A DNA stretch of 64,000 nucleotides from JAVBSC01 sp031547305 (GTDB lineage: Bacteria > Desulfobacterota > Desulfovibrionia > Desulfovibrionales > Desulfovibrionaceae): positions 6,770 to 70,769 of the forward strand of contig JAVBSC010000033.1 of assembly GCA_031547305.1 (NCBI GenBank). Direction: 5' to 3'. A program made the translations under genes and the position numbers. Below are positions 46,058 through 56,018 of the stretch, piece by piece (positions within the stretch are counted from its first letter, which is position 1; the number at the start of each line of letters is the position of its first letter). The notes beneath the pieces are model-generated. The model was given only the letters and a program-made list of their open reading frames with translations. It had not been told where the DNA came from and made no database searches.

Positions 46058-46972
46058 ATGGTCATGGCTCCTAAAGAGTTCAGCGGCGATTTTTTGCAGT
46101 GGCTGCGCGGTTTTTATCACCTGGCCCGCACTCGCTCGTTTTCCAGGGCGGCGCAGGCGATGTGCCGCAACCAGGGCACCCTTACCTACCAGATAAAACG
46201 CCTGGAGGATGATCTTGGCGTTACCCTGGTGGACAGGAAGGTCGCCCCGGTCCGGCTTACTGAAAAAGGACTGCTGCTTTATGAAATCGCGCTCGAAATA
46301 TTCGGCCTGCTGCGGAAAATCCAGACCGAGGTGGCCTCGGACGGCATCTTGTCCGGCAATGTGCTGATCATGTGCAACTACGGCATTTCCGCCCGGTATA
46401 TTCCGCGCCGCCTGCACGCTTTTAAGGAGCTCTACCCGGAGATATCCGTAACGGTAATGCCGGAAAGAAGCGCCGAACTGATTCACGGCCTTATTGAGCC
46501 GGACATTGACTTCATCATCACACGGGACGATTTTCTGGTTGAGCCATGCCAGTTTACCCCGCTTTTCGAATCCAGCCTGGCGCTTGTGGTGCATGAGAGC
46601 ATCCGCTTCCCCGGCGGGGAGCCGGCGGTGGAGGATCTTGCCGGCCTGTCATACATAGCCACGCCGGAAGGAACGATCGACAAGAGCGTGAGCGACCTTT
46701 TGCGCCAGTCCGGGCATGAGGTGCGCATAGCGCGGAGCGAAAGCTACTTTTTATCTTCCCTCCAGTATGTCGCCTTGAACATGGGGGCCACGGTAATGGA
46801 CGGCTTTTTGGCCGGAACCCCAGGTTTTGCCGTAAACGTCCATGACTTGAGCCGCCTGGTGCCCAAACAGGCCTACGGCATAGCCATTAGGCAAAACCAG
46901 TACGTTTCGCCGCAGGCGCGGAAACTGATCGAGTTTTTGCGCACGGAAGACGCGGACGGCAACATGCTGTAA
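46058..46972 (+). CDS. LysR-family transcriptional regulator
   Basis: 304 residues. The N-terminal winged helix-turn-helix reads FYHLARTRSFSRAAQAM followed by LTYQIKRLEDDLGVTLVDR, then a periplasmic-binding-like effector domain. AAGGGA precedes ATG 46058. It is divergent from the GH31 gene with 150 bases between, the usual position for a regulator of the neighbouring operon; an effector sugar is likely but not visible. The 159 bases after its stop hold no gene. Confidence 0.93.
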   Translation: MVMAPKEFSGDFLQWLRGFYHLARTRSFSRAAQAMCRNQGTLTYQIKRLEDDLGVTLVDRKVAPVRLTEKGLLLYEIALEIFGLLRKIQTEVASDGILSGNVLIMCNYGISARYIPRRLHAFKELYPEISVTVMPERSAELIHGLIEPDIDFIITRDDFLVEPCQFTPLFESSLALVVHESIRFPGGEPAVEDLAGLSYIATPEGTIDKSVSDLLRQSGHEVRIARSESYFLSSLQYVALNMGATVMDGFLAGTPGFAVNVHDLSRLVPKQAYGIAIRQNQYVSPQARKLIEFLRTEDADGNML

Positions 46973-47081
46973 AAGCGGCCTGATGAGGGAAAAGACTAGC
47001 TAAGAAAACGCTGTTTCCTGTCCGAACATTGTGGACCACCTCTGTCTAACAGCCGGAGAATTGAAATAACTCGCGCGACGG

Positions 47082-47131
47082 GTAATGCAAAGCGCCCTCC
47101 GCCATCATCGGCGAAAGGCGCTTTGCATTAC
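47082..47131 (-). terminator. 15-bp hairpin at the end of the aco operon
   Basis: GTAATGCAAAGCGCC (47082-47096) pairs with GGCGCTTTGCATTAC (47117-47131). It begins directly after the lipoate ligase stop codon, so termination or 3'-end protection is coupled to the last gene of the operon. Confidence 0.75.
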
Positions 47132-48118
47132 TTAGTTGAAAAACATGCATTGGATAATTTCCTTGCGGCTGATGGCGCCGAAATAGTGTTCTATTGGAAA
47201 CCGCTTTAGTATGTCGCCAATAATCCGTGGTGAATACGGCGCGCCACGCAGAGCGGCTATTATCGGAGATATTTCCCGTACAGCCATAAAATCACCGTAG
47301 ATGGCGCAGTCTTCTATCCTGCCGCCTCTGACATTAAAGCGCACATCCAGAATACCGCCCGGAAATTTTCGCCGATTCCCAAAGACAAAAGCCGGATTTT
47401 CTCCGTAGATCCAGTCCAATGAGGCATATTTCCGATCCCGCAAGGCGAGAATCTGTTCCTTTTCATCCGACGACAGATTGACGGGAGCCGGACTGCGGTC
47501 TGGCGCTAACCGGCGCATCAGCATGTCCATAAAACTGGTCACGCTGGTGCCTTTAGGAAGAAAATTTTTCAGACCTGCAACATGGGAACGCACAGATCGC
47601 GCCCCTTTGGACCGGTATTTCTCCGGATCGACATTGAGCGCACGCCCAAGAAGGGAACCATTCACATCAAACAGCAGTGTCCCATGATGCAGGATCCTGT
47701 CTCTTATGATCGCTTGCGCATTGCCGGAAACCTTACGGCCCTCAACAAGAATATCGTTGCGGCCGCTGCTCTCGGCGGGAATTCCCATGGAGATGAGGGC
47801 TTCCACGACAGGCCGTGTAAAGCGGTCCATGGTGATTTCACTCGGGTTGCCCAAAGCGGTCATAAATGAAAAATTTACGTTGTTAAGATCGTGGTATACA
47901 GCGCCTCCGCCTGACATACGGCGCACAACATGAATATTTTGTTTCTGAGCGAAACGGATGTTCACTTCTTCAAATGTATTCTGATTGCGTCCGACAACGA
48001 TTGCGTTGTCATTTCTCCATAACAAAATGACATCAGACCGCCTTGTATTAAGCAGGAACTCTTCAGTGGCAAGATTGAGATAAGGATCAGTGCTTTCAAA
48101 CATGTACAGTGGCGTCAT
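47132..48118 (-). CDS. lplA: Lipoate-protein ligase A
   Basis: 328 residues. LplA signatures RRMSGGGAVYHDLNNVNFSF and GRNDILVEGRKVSGNAQ are intact, and the C-terminal accessory domain is present. It attaches lipoate to the E2 lipoyl domain encoded three genes upstream. Placement as the last gene of the dehydrogenase operon makes this link direct. ATG 48118 has only a weak ribosome site. Confidence 0.93.
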   Translation of the reverse strand: MTPLYMFESTDPYLNLATEEFLLNTRRSDVILLWRNDNAIVVGRNQNTFEEVNIRFAQKQNIHVVRRMSGGGAVYHDLNNVNFSFMTALGNPSEITMDRFTRPVVEALISMGIPAESSGRNDILVEGRKVSGNAQAIIRDRILHHGTLLFDVNGSLLGRALNVDPEKYRSKGARSVRSHVAGLKNFLPKGTSVTSFMDMLMRRLAPDRSPAPVNLSSDEKEQILALRDRKYASLDWIYGENPAFVFGNRRKFPGGILDVRFNVRGGRIEDCAIYGDFMAVREISPIIAALRGAPYSPRIIGDILKRFPIEHYFGAISRKEIIQCMFFN

Positions 48119-48147
48119 TGTATCATACCGTCACGCTGGCCAGAGGA

Positions 48148-49530
48148 CTATAAAATGTGTACCGCCTTTCCCATTGCCTTCATAAAAGCTTCAGGTACGG
48201 CCTCGCTGACGGTAGGGTGCGGATGAACAGTCCGGATAATCTCTTCCGGAGTTGCTTCCAAGGTCATGGCCGTGGCTATTTCCGCGATCATGTCGGTAAC
48301 GCGTTTCCCGTACATATGCACGCCAAGGACCTCCCCCAATTCCGCGTCCACGATCACCTTGATCAGGCCGTCCGTGTCGCCTTCCACCAGCGATTTGCCG
48401 TTTGCCGCCAGGGGGAATATTCCGACAGCGATGTTTTTGCCCCTCTCTCTGCCCTTATCCTCGGTCATGCCGATACCGGCGATCTCCGGATCAAGATAAA
48501 TGCAGGCGGGAATTCTGTCATACCGCATCTTTTCAGGCTGACCGCAAATATTGCCCACCGCCACCACAGCTTCATGCGAGGCGGTATGGGCCAGCATGCT
48601 CTTCCCGTTGACATCGCCTACGGCATAGATATGCGGGATATTCGTGCGCAGGTGGGCATCCGTTTTGATGGCCTTGCCGTCAAAGGCAATGCCGATTCCC
48701 TCCGCGTTCAATCCAACGGCGCATGGAACTCTGCCGACCGCCATGAGCACGGCTTCCGTATGCACAAACCGTTCTTGCCCGTCTTTTTCATACAGCACGG
48801 TATTGTCACGGACGGTCTTTACCTTAGCGCCCAAATGAAAGACAATTCCATCCCGTTCCATTCTCCGCCGCGCCGCCCGCGATACATCACTGTCCACCAT
48901 GGGCAGGATCTCCTCAAGCAGTTCCAGTACAGTCACTTTGCAGCCCAGCATATGCAGCAGATAAGCGAACTCCACCCCGATGACGCCCCCGCCAATGACG
49001 GCCATGCTTGCGGGAACATGAGCCAGATCCAACGCTTCGCGGCTGGTCAGCAGCGTATTTTCGCCTTCCAGTTTGATGAACGGCGGCATAAACGCCTCGG
49101 AGCCAGCGGCGATGATGAAAGCGTCCGCGCTGACGGAACGGCCGCTTATATCCACAGTGTGCGGATCCGTAAACATAGCCCGCCCTTTAATGAGTGTCGC
49201 GCCGTTGGCCTTCAAAAGCCCTTCCACTCCCCCCGAGAGCTGCCGGATCACTTCCAGCTTGCGCGACTGGAGCGCCGGCATTGATATGCTCGCCGTGGAT
49301 GGGTCAAGACCGACAATGCCGTACTTCGCCGCCTCCCTGATTTCACCAAGCAGCGCGGCGCTGCGGAGCAACGTCTTGGTTGGAATGCATCCTTCGTTCA
49401 GGCAGACCCCACCGCACACTCCGGACTCGATGATACAGGTCCGCTTGCCGGCCTGGGCGGCTTTGATGGCCGCCACGTAGCCTCCGGGGCCGGCGCCGAT
49501 GACAGCGACTTCATATGTATGATGGTTCAT
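48148..49530 (-). CDS. lpdA: Dihydrolipoamide dehydrogenase (E3)
   Basis: 460 residues. FAD motif VIGAGPGGYVAAI at the N-terminus, redox-active disulfide in GGVCLNEGCIPTK, NAD Rossmann motif VIGGGVIGVEFAYLL, and the C-terminal His-Glu segment HPHPTVSEAVPEA. It reoxidises the E2 lipoyl group with NAD. Only eight bases separate it from the E2 gene. Confidence 0.95.
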   Translation of the reverse strand: MNHHTYEVAVIGAGPGGYVAAIKAAQAGKRTCIIESGVCGGVCLNEGCIPTKTLLRSAALLGEIREAAKYGIVGLDPSTASISMPALQSRKLEVIRQLSGGVEGLLKANGATLIKGRAMFTDPHTVDISGRSVSADAFIIAAGSEAFMPPFIKLEGENTLLTSREALDLAHVPASMAVIGGGVIGVEFAYLLHMLGCKVTVLELLEEILPMVDSDVSRAARRRMERDGIVFHLGAKVKTVRDNTVLYEKDGQERFVHTEAVLMAVGRVPCAVGLNAEGIGIAFDGKAIKTDAHLRTNIPHIYAVGDVNGKSMLAHTASHEAVVAVGNICGQPEKMRYDRIPACIYLDPEIAGIGMTEDKGRERGKNIAVGIFPLAANGKSLVEGDTDGLIKVIVDAELGEVLGVHMYGKRVTDMIAEIATAMTLEATPEEIIRTVHPHPTVSEAVPEAFMKAMGKAVHIL

Positions 49531-49538
49531 GGCGAGCC

Positions 49539-50927
49539 CTACAAAAGTATGCGTACCGGATGTTCCAGCAACATTTTCAGATGCCCGACAAATTGCGCGG
49601 CCAGCAGCCCGTCAATGACGCGATGGTCCACGGAAAGCTGAATGCGCATCATTGGCCGGATGGCCACGTAATCTTCGCCGTTTTCACTGGTCACCGCGAT
49701 CGGCGTATTGCGTATGGCGCTCACAGCCAGTATGCCCACTTCCGGCGGATTCAGAATGGCGGTGAAGTTCTCGATGCCGAACATCCCCAGATTGGAAATC
49801 GTAAAAGTTCCTCCCTTATATTCATTGGAAGCGAGTGTTCCACTCCGGGCGCGTTCCACCAGTTCGCGACTTTCCTTTGCGATGGCGGACAGGGTTTTCA
49901 TTTGCGTATTTTTTACCACCGGAACAATAAGGCCGTTACTGCCGCCGCCCACGGCCAACCCCACGTTTATGCTTTCATAAAGGACGATCCGGTCGCCAAG
50001 AAGGGCGGCGTTCATGTCCGGAAACTCTCGCAGGGTATTGCTTACGGCTTTGATCAGCAGATCGGAAACCGTCACCTTCGGCCCGGAGCCTTCATTGATC
50101 CGTTTACGGAGCGCCAGCAGTTCCGTGGTATCAACGGAATCGGTAAAATATAGGTGCGGCGCGGTAAATTTGCTCTGAGCCAGACGCTCCCCGATGATTT
50201 TACGGACACCTTCATACGGTGCGCTGGAAGCCACAAGCACGTCCGACGCTTCACTTATGGGGCCAGCGGCGGTGCGCGAAATTCTAGCCGCCAACACCAC
50301 ATCATCTTTCATGATTTTGTCGCGAGGGCCGGTCCCCTCTACGGAAGCGAGCTCGACGCCCGCCTTGTCAGCCAGCCTGCCGGCCAGAGGCGATGCCTTG
50401 ATGTCCTTCAGCCCGCGGGCTAGCGATGCCGCCTTAATGTCCTTCGCGGTAATGCCGCCCTCAAAACCGGTTCCGACAATACCCGTGATAAAGTCCAGAT
50501 CTATGGCCTCATCGTGAATCAACTTTCTGGCCTTTGGCGTGAGCTTGAGTTTCTTGATCTCTTTCGAGGCGTCCGGGACTTCCGCCGTGGATGGCGATTT
50601 TGCCACGGCCGGGGTTTCCTGCACGGGGACAGAGCTTTGCTGAGTCGAAGCGTTCCGGAAAGCCGCTAGCGCATCATCTGGGTTTTCGCCCGGATTACCC
50701 AAAACCGCGATAGGCGTGAATACAGGCGCAACCGCCCCTTCCTCCAGAAGCGTCTTGAGCAGGACGCCGTCCCTGGTCGCCTCCAGTCCCATGGCTGTCT
50801 TGTCCGTGAGTATCTCAAAGAGGATCTCCCCTCTGTGGACAGATTCCCCCGCTTTTTTGCACCATTTGACAAGCTGGCCCTCATCCATGCTCATTCCCAG
50901 CTTTGGCATAATGATGACTTCCACCAT
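49539..50927 (-). CDS. acoC: Dihydrolipoamide acyltransferase (E2), AcoC-type
   Basis: 462 residues. Lipoyl domain 1-78 with the target lysine in ILTDKTAM (Lys43). Two peripheral-subunit-binding-like segments follow in tandem, 128-168 (LTPKARKLIHDEAIDL) and 177-214 (ASPLAGRLADKAGVEL), where one is usual. The catalytic domain 230-462 carries SVDHRVIDG (His435). It transfers the acyl group from the E1 product to CoA. AGAAAG-type ribosome site upstream. Acetoin is the textbook substrate of this operon type, but 2-oxo acids are possible. Confidence 0.92.
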   Translation of the reverse strand: MVEVIIMPKLGMSMDEGQLVKWCKKAGESVHRGEILFEILTDKTAMGLEATRDGVLLKTLLEEGAVAPVFTPIAVLGNPGENPDDALAAFRNASTQQSSVPVQETPAVAKSPSTAEVPDASKEIKKLKLTPKARKLIHDEAIDLDFITGIVGTGFEGGITAKDIKAASLARGLKDIKASPLAGRLADKAGVELASVEGTGPRDKIMKDDVVLAARISRTAAGPISEASDVLVASSAPYEGVRKIIGERLAQSKFTAPHLYFTDSVDTTELLALRKRINEGSGPKVTVSDLLIKAVSNTLREFPDMNAALLGDRIVLYESINVGLAVGGGSNGLIVPVVKNTQMKTLSAIAKESRELVERARSGTLASNEYKGGTFTISNLGMFGIENFTAILNPPEVGILAVSAIRNTPIAVTSENGEDYVAIRPMMRIQLSVDHRVIDGLLAAQFVGHLKMLLEHPVRILL

Positions 50928-51028
50928 TGTCTTTCTCCTTTTGGGAAATACTTATGAACCATTTCAGGAGTCGCGAGAATTTTTGCAACCCCAAATCCGC
51001 GCCTTCACAGCGCAAGCGGGGAAAGCCT

Positions 51029-52012
51029 CTAGGAAACCATCTCTCTGATTCTGGTCGCGATGCTTTTTTCATCCGGAATAAGGGGATATTCAAGGCAAGG
51101 ACTGAAGGGAACGGGCACGCTCGCGAGCCCCATGCGTTCCACCGGCGCCTCAAGATCATAAAAAACGTCACGCATCATGCGCAGAGCGATTTCCCCACTG
51201 ATGCCGAAATGCTCGTACCCTTCGTCCAGGATCAGCAACCTGCCCGTCTTCTTGACTGAACGGATGATGCTTTCACTGTCAAGCGGAACAACCGTTCGCA
51301 GATCCAGCACTTCCACGGAAATGCCGTCAGCAAGCAAGGTCTTGGCGACTTTCTCCGCTTTATTGACCATATTGGAAATCGCCACCACGGAAACGTCCGT
51401 TCCTTCCGTGACCAGGCGGGCTTTGCCAAACGGTATGCATACATCGTCACCTTCATCCGGGACGTCATCAAATGTCGTGGCGTAGATCATCTTGTGTTCG
51501 AAGAACATAACCGGATTGTCATCACGAATGGCGGTCTTGAGCAGGCCTTTGGCTTCGCCAGCTGTGGACGGCGAAACAACCTTAATCCCAGGACAATGCG
51601 CTATCCAGGCATGCAGGCTCTGGGAATGCTGAGCCGCAGAGGAACGCCCCGCGCCAAAAGCGGTTCTTATGACAATAGGCACTCGTACCTGCCCGCCGGA
51701 CATATAAGGAATTTTAGCGGCCTGATTGCAAATCTGATCCATGCACGTCGCCAGGAAGTCACAAAACATGATCTCGACCACAGGTCGCAACCCAACAGTG
51801 GCCGCTCCCACGCCAAGACCAACGATGCCTGATTCGCAAATGGGGGAATCCTTGCAGCGAAGGTCGCCGTATTTATCCCGCAAGCCTTTCGTGCACTTAA
51901 ACAGACCACCGTCTTTCCCGACATCTTCGCCAATCACAAAGACTCTTTCGTCGCGGGCCATTTCCTCGTCAATCGCTTCCCAGATTGCTTCTCTATATTG
52001 TAATTTTCGCAT
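51029..52012 (-). CDS. acoB: 2-oxo/acetoin dehydrogenase E1 beta subunit
   Basis: 327 residues. ATG 52012 is preferred (RKLQYREAIWEAIDEEM, with GAGGT 5 bases upstream) over a start four codons earlier. Typical blocks are FVIGEDVGKDGGLFKCTKGL, DSPICESGIVGLGVGAA and a C-terminal transketolase domain with VVPLDSESI. It forms a heterotetramer with the E1 alpha subunit. An untranslated 100-base gap separates it from the E2 start. Confidence 0.93.
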   Translation of the reverse strand: MRKLQYREAIWEAIDEEMARDERVFVIGEDVGKDGGLFKCTKGLRDKYGDLRCKDSPICESGIVGLGVGAATVGLRPVVEIMFCDFLATCMDQICNQAAKIPYMSGGQVRVPIVIRTAFGAGRSSAAQHSQSLHAWIAHCPGIKVVSPSTAGEAKGLLKTAIRDDNPVMFFEHKMIYATTFDDVPDEGDDVCIPFGKARLVTEGTDVSVVAISNMVNKAEKVAKTLLADGISVEVLDLRTVVPLDSESIIRSVKKTGRLLILDEGYEHFGISGEIALRMMRDVFYDLEAPVERMGLASVPVPFSPCLEYPLIPDEKSIATRIREMVS

Positions 52013-52091
52013 AATGGACCTCATGTATATATGGCCGATCCGGCCGGCATCCCGATTCTAAAGCCATGCCAACGCTTAGGGCGCAGGACCG

Positions 52092-53048
52092 CTAATTGAC
52101 GAAAACATCCTCGAATGCTTCCGAAGGATCCGGGTATTCACTTTCAAGCGCGAACTTACACGCTTCGGCTATGGCTTCTTCCACTCTGCCGCGGATTTTC
52201 TTGAGCTCTTTGGAGGAGAGAATCTGTCTCTTTTCCAGCTCAAGAATCGGATCTTTGGCCTTCCACTCCGCAACCTCCGCCTCCGGACGATAAAGCCCCG
52301 GGTCGCCGACATTATGCCCCTGCCAACGGTAGCTCATGCATTCCAAAATAGAAGGCCCATAGCCGCTTCTGGCGTGCTCCACGGCTTTGCGCGTTGCTTC
52401 ATACACAGCGAACACATCGTTCCCATAGACCGTTTCGCCAGGAATGCCGTAAGCAAGCGCCCGCTTGGAAAGCTGATGTTCTTTTGTCACACGGCGGGTA
52501 TCCACTGAAATGCCATACAAATTATTTTCAATGACGTAGACGATCGGCAAATCCCATGCCGCGGCCATATTGACGCTTTCATGAAAAGTGCCGTGATTGG
52601 ACGCGCCGTCCCCAAAAAACACCACGGCTACGCGAGGCTCCCGCCGGTATTTAAAGGCGTACGCCGCACCTGTGGCTATTGGGATCTCCCCTCCCACAAT
52701 GCCGTTGGCTCCAAGAATGCCCCGATCCAAGGCCATAATGTGCATGGATCCGCCTTTCCCTTTGGAATACCCGGTTTTTTTCCCAAGAATTTCAGCCATC
52801 ATCCGATTGAGATCCGCGCTTTGGGCCACAAGGTGCCCGTGGCCGCGATGGGTGCTGCCGACCACATCCTTTTCTGACAAGGCGGCGCAAACACCAGTGG
52901 CGATGGCTTCCTCGCCAAGATACAGATGCGCCATACCGGGCATGTGGCCGCTTTTGTAAAACTCAAATACTTCTTCCTCAAAGCGTCTCACTCGCAACAT
53001 GGTTTCGTAAAATCTGCCTGCTAATGTTTTTCTTTTTACATCACCCAT
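52092..53048 (-). CDS. acoA: 2-oxo/acetoin dehydrogenase E1 alpha subunit (ThDP)
   Basis: 318 residues. Thiamine diphosphate motif FFGDGASNHGTFHES followed by VYVIENNLYGIS; THRGHGH and GKGGSMHI near the N-terminus are typical of AcoA. First gene of the operon acoA-acoB-acoC-lpdA-lplA. ATG 53048 has AAGGGG 8 bases upstream. A sigma-54 element lies about 370 bases upstream, leaving a long untranslated leader. Confidence 0.93.
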   Translation of the reverse strand: MGDVKRKTLAGRFYETMLRVRRFEEEVFEFYKSGHMPGMAHLYLGEEAIATGVCAALSEKDVVGSTHRGHGHLVAQSADLNRMMAEILGKKTGYSKGKGGSMHIMALDRGILGANGIVGGEIPIATGAAYAFKYRREPRVAVVFFGDGASNHGTFHESVNMAAAWDLPIVYVIENNLYGISVDTRRVTKEHQLSKRALAYGIPGETVYGNDVFAVYEATRKAVEHARSGYGPSILECMSYRWQGHNVGDPGLYRPEAEVAEWKAKDPILELEKRQILSSKELKKIRGRVEEAIAEACKFALESEYPDPSEAFEDVFVN

Positions 53049-53415
53049 TGTGTATCCCCTTATGACGAAATTACCCTGCCATTAAAAAGATGCTTTAGCA
53101 GTATTAGTACTGTATATTGTACATAATTTAAATATATTAATCTTTAAATTTTGCAATGATATACAACTATTAAAGATTTGACACCACGGTTTATAGGAAT
53201 AATTTTTCGAAACTTAATTCATAATTACGCTCCAAGACGAGCGCACCAAAGTTAATTCACGCTAGTCGAAGAATAATGCTCATGCTGGTCGTGGCTAAAG
53301 ATAGCGACAGCAGAGAAAGAGAAAGATTATCGCTCTTGAGCGTACATTCATATTTCACATCAGTTCTACGATCAAAGATAACAAGACGAGTTTTTCAGCT
53401 TTTTTGCACCAATGA

Positions 53416-53431
53416 TGCAATCCATGTGCCA
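53416..53431 (-). promoter_or_regulatory. Sigma-54 promoter of the aco operon
   Basis: On the minus strand TGGCACATGGATTGCA matches TGGCAC-N5-TTGCA at all key -24 (GG) and -12 (GC) positions. It lies upstream of acoA in the 745-base gap 53049-53793, which contains no convincing gene. The activator gene next door encodes the required enhancer-binding protein. Confidence 0.75.
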
Positions 53432-53536
53432 GCGCAAGAGAACAGTCCGCACGCGGATTCGGACGTGCTTTTCGCCGCGGGCTGGAGGGCTCACGCGTTT
53501 CGAAAAACAACCGGATCCGCGCGTGTCGGGAGCGTC

Positions 53537-53670
53537 TTAGAGCAAGTTACGCTTCAGTTTTTCGCTTAACAGCAGGCAAAGCCCGCCTACGACAAAATCG
53601 CGGGCAGTGCTGCGTTCGCTCCGCACCGGCGGAGCATTTTTTCGGATAGAAAAACTAAAAGTTAAAATGC
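53537..53670. repeat. Dispersed intergenic repeat, copy B
   Basis: Shares TTAGAGCAAGTTACGC, a GCGGGC-CTGC-CGCTCCG-ACCG block and CGGATAGAAAAACTAAAAGT with copy A at 9328-9432. Both follow or flank genes; function unknown. Confidence 0.55.
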
Positions 53671-53724
53671 CCTGTTGGCAGTCAGGTGCCTGCTATGGCC
53701 CGAGAAGGGAAAGAGACGTGACAG

Positions 53725-53761
53725 TGTCTCATCCGGCATTATGATGAAACACTATGAGACA
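53725..53761. promoter_or_regulatory. Candidate enhancer sites for the sigma-54 activator
   Basis: Half-sites fitting ATGAnACA: TGTCTCAT (53725-53732, minus), ATGAAACA (53744-53751) and ATGAGACA (53754-53761). They lie about 300 bases upstream of the aco sigma-54 promoter, a normal enhancer distance, and just past the end of the activator gene. Confidence 0.5.
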
Positions 53762-53793
53762 TGTATAGATTTACATAAAAGAGACGCGCTGGC

Positions 53794-55824
53794 TTACGCC
53801 ATTCGCCGGATTTTCTCATTGTCGATCCCGCATTGGAGCATCTTTCTATACATCGTGCAGCGACTTACGCCGAGCAGGCCGGAAGCCTTACGCACATTAC
53901 CGCCTGTGGCGGCAAGGGCGTGCTCTATGTCTTCCTTGCTAATCCGTTGCGGCAGTGAAGGCGCGGCAGGCAGGCCAAGGCGATCGTCGCCTGGATGGCA
54001 AAACGCATTTGCATCAAAATGCAAAACAGATCGCGTCGAAGCGGCCTGAAATTCTGAACCGGCAAACGTATCCGCACTATGTATGTTTAGTTGCTTTACA
54101 TCAATGACACCAGTATCTGTAAGATAAACAGCGCGCTCCACAGTATTTTCCAGCTCCCGCACATTGCCTGGCCAATCGTGCAATTCTAAAGCCCTGTATG
54201 CGTTCTCGGAAAATCCTGAGACATTCTTCATCGCATTTTTCGAGTATTTTTTGAGAAAATACAAAGCAAGCTGACGAATATCTTTCGTACGCTCTCGCAA
54301 AGGAGGAATATAAATGTTGAAGACATTTAGGCGGTAGTAAAGATCGTGGCGAAAAGCTCCTTCTTCCACCGCCGCAAGAAGGTTTTTATTAGTGGCCGAA
54401 ATGATGCGCACGTCAACATCTATTTCTTGGTTGCTGCCAACGCGACTCACGCGCTTGTTTTGGAGCACCCTCAGCAGCATCGTCTGGACCTCAAAAGGCA
54501 TTTCGCCTATTTCATCCAGAAAAAGCGTCCCCCCTTCAGCGAGCTCAAACTTGCCTGTATGCCCTTCACGGCGCGCTCCCGTGAAAGCCCCGCCTTCATA
54601 GCCGAATAGTTCGCTTTCCACGAGGCTTTTAGGCAGCGCGCCGCAATTGATAGCCACAAAAGGACCTTTTTTTCTGTCGCTCGCGTTGTGAATGGCCTGA
54701 GCAAACAGCTCCTTGCCGGTACCGCTTTCTCCTGTGAGCAGGACCATGGCATTGTTACTTGACGCAACTTTGGCGAGAGTAATGGTATTATTGATGCTTG
54801 ATGAATTTCCAACGATATCCTCAAAGGAAAAATACGCCTCAGAACCAATTATTCGGCGTATTTTCTTATGCACCTTCTCTATTTTTTCAAAAGTGATAAT
54901 ATATTCTTTTGTTGGAGTTGGACGTATGCTAACTGAAAAATTCAATTTTTTTGCATCATATGTACTTGTGGTCCGTTTTTCTTCAATACCCCTTTTAAGA
55001 TATTCAATGGTAAAAAATTCATAGTCAAATATTTCTCCAATGTTATTTCCTATAATATCTTCTTCTGGTCGTTCCAGAAGTTGCATGGCTGTTTTATTCA
55101 TATGAAAGACATTGAGAAAATTGTCGGCCAGCATAATGCCCGAGGCCAAATTTTCAAGAATGATCTTCATTCTGTTCTGTTCAATTTCTCTTCTTATATT
55201 GACTTCCTGTGTGCTTAACTGTCTTGATATTGCCGCCGCTGTGGCGGCCACCATACCAAATGTATGAGACGAAACATTCTCATCCAGGCCGGTTAGGCAA
55301 AACACGCCGACAACATTGTGCTCGGAATCGAAAATAGGCGCGCCGCAACACATCCATCTCTGATCCAGATAAAAATAGTGTTCCCATGCTCTGACAGTAA
55401 CGGGCCGTTTTAAATAAATCGATGTCCCAATGGCATTTGTCCCGATCGTCTTTTCATTGCGGCTACACCCAACTCGAAAGCCTTTATCTTTTTCTATATC
55501 CTTGATTAAATATTCTTCACCTACAACAGACAGTACATATCCTTCCTCGTCGCTAAATGAGAAAACAAATCCACTATCAACTGACAAAGCATAAATTTGT
55601 TTCATGAAATCATTTGCTATATCAAAAACTGTTTTTCTTTTCTCAATGCGCTGCTGCAGGTCTTCAGTTACAAAATCCCAATGTTTTGAAAAACTAAACT
55701 CTAGTCCATATGAGCGGCAGCGCTGCCATGATTCGAGAATTTCAAGGCGCACTTCACCATGATTCAGATGTTCACCGCGCTTAAACTTTTCTCTGATATA
55801 AAAATTTTTATTCAGGCTATGCAT
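53794..55824 (-). CDS. acoR: Sigma-54-dependent activator, AcoR type
   Basis: 676 residues. Residues 1-210: GAF-like sensor with SWQRCRSYGL, NEKTIGTNAIGT and WMCCGAPIFD, typical of AcoR. Residues 215-315: PAS domain. Residues 335-575: AAA+ core with Walker A GESGTGKE, the sigma-54 contact loop GAFTGA and Walker B LFLDEIGEMP. The C-terminal Fis-type helix-turn-helix reads NVRKASGLLGVSRCTMYRKM. GAGG precedes ATG 55824. It senses a metabolite, classically acetoin, and opens sigma-54 promoters; two such promoters flank it. Confidence 0.93.
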   Translation of the reverse strand: MHSLNKNFYIREKFKRGEHLNHGEVRLEILESWQRCRSYGLEFSFSKHWDFVTEDLQQRIEKRKTVFDIANDFMKQIYALSVDSGFVFSFSDEEGYVLSVVGEEYLIKDIEKDKGFRVGCSRNEKTIGTNAIGTSIYLKRPVTVRAWEHYFYLDQRWMCCGAPIFDSEHNVVGVFCLTGLDENVSSHTFGMVAATAAAISRQLSTQEVNIRREIEQNRMKIILENLASGIMLADNFLNVFHMNKTAMQLLERPEEDIIGNNIGEIFDYEFFTIEYLKRGIEEKRTTSTYDAKKLNFSVSIRPTPTKEYIITFEKIEKVHKKIRRIIGSEAYFSFEDIVGNSSSINNTITLAKVASSNNAMVLLTGESGTGKELFAQAIHNASDRKKGPFVAINCGALPKSLVESELFGYEGGAFTGARREGHTGKFELAEGGTLFLDEIGEMPFEVQTMLLRVLQNKRVSRVGSNQEIDVDVRIISATNKNLLAAVEEGAFRHDLYYRLNVFNIYIPPLRERTKDIRQLALYFLKKYSKNAMKNVSGFSENAYRALELHDWPGNVRELENTVERAVYLTDTGVIDVKQLNIHSADTFAGSEFQAASTRSVLHFDANAFCHPGDDRLGLPAAPSLPQRISKEDIEHALAATGGNVRKASGLLGVSRCTMYRKMLQCGIDNEKIRRMA

Positions 55825-56018
55825 CGATATACCTCTTCAACAAGAAGTGAATACATGTAGCATGCGAGGACCACACGCCTGCCTAGCGACAGAAAATAAT
55901 CTGTCTTGCCAAGCATGCTTATCCTATACAAAGCTCGTGCGTTTTCCAGCACACCTTAAGTGAAGTACCCACGCTGTGGCACTGCGCACGACAACCTGGC
56001 CAGGTTAACGGCATGACA

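Noticed and set aside
53276..53569. 97-codon plus-strand frame before the repeat
   Set aside because: Runs over the sigma-54 promoter and repeat copy B; no ribosome site or domain.
55976..55992. TGGCAC motif as a sigma-54 promoter
   Set aside because: The -12 position reads GA instead of GC; the element at 56260 fits far better.
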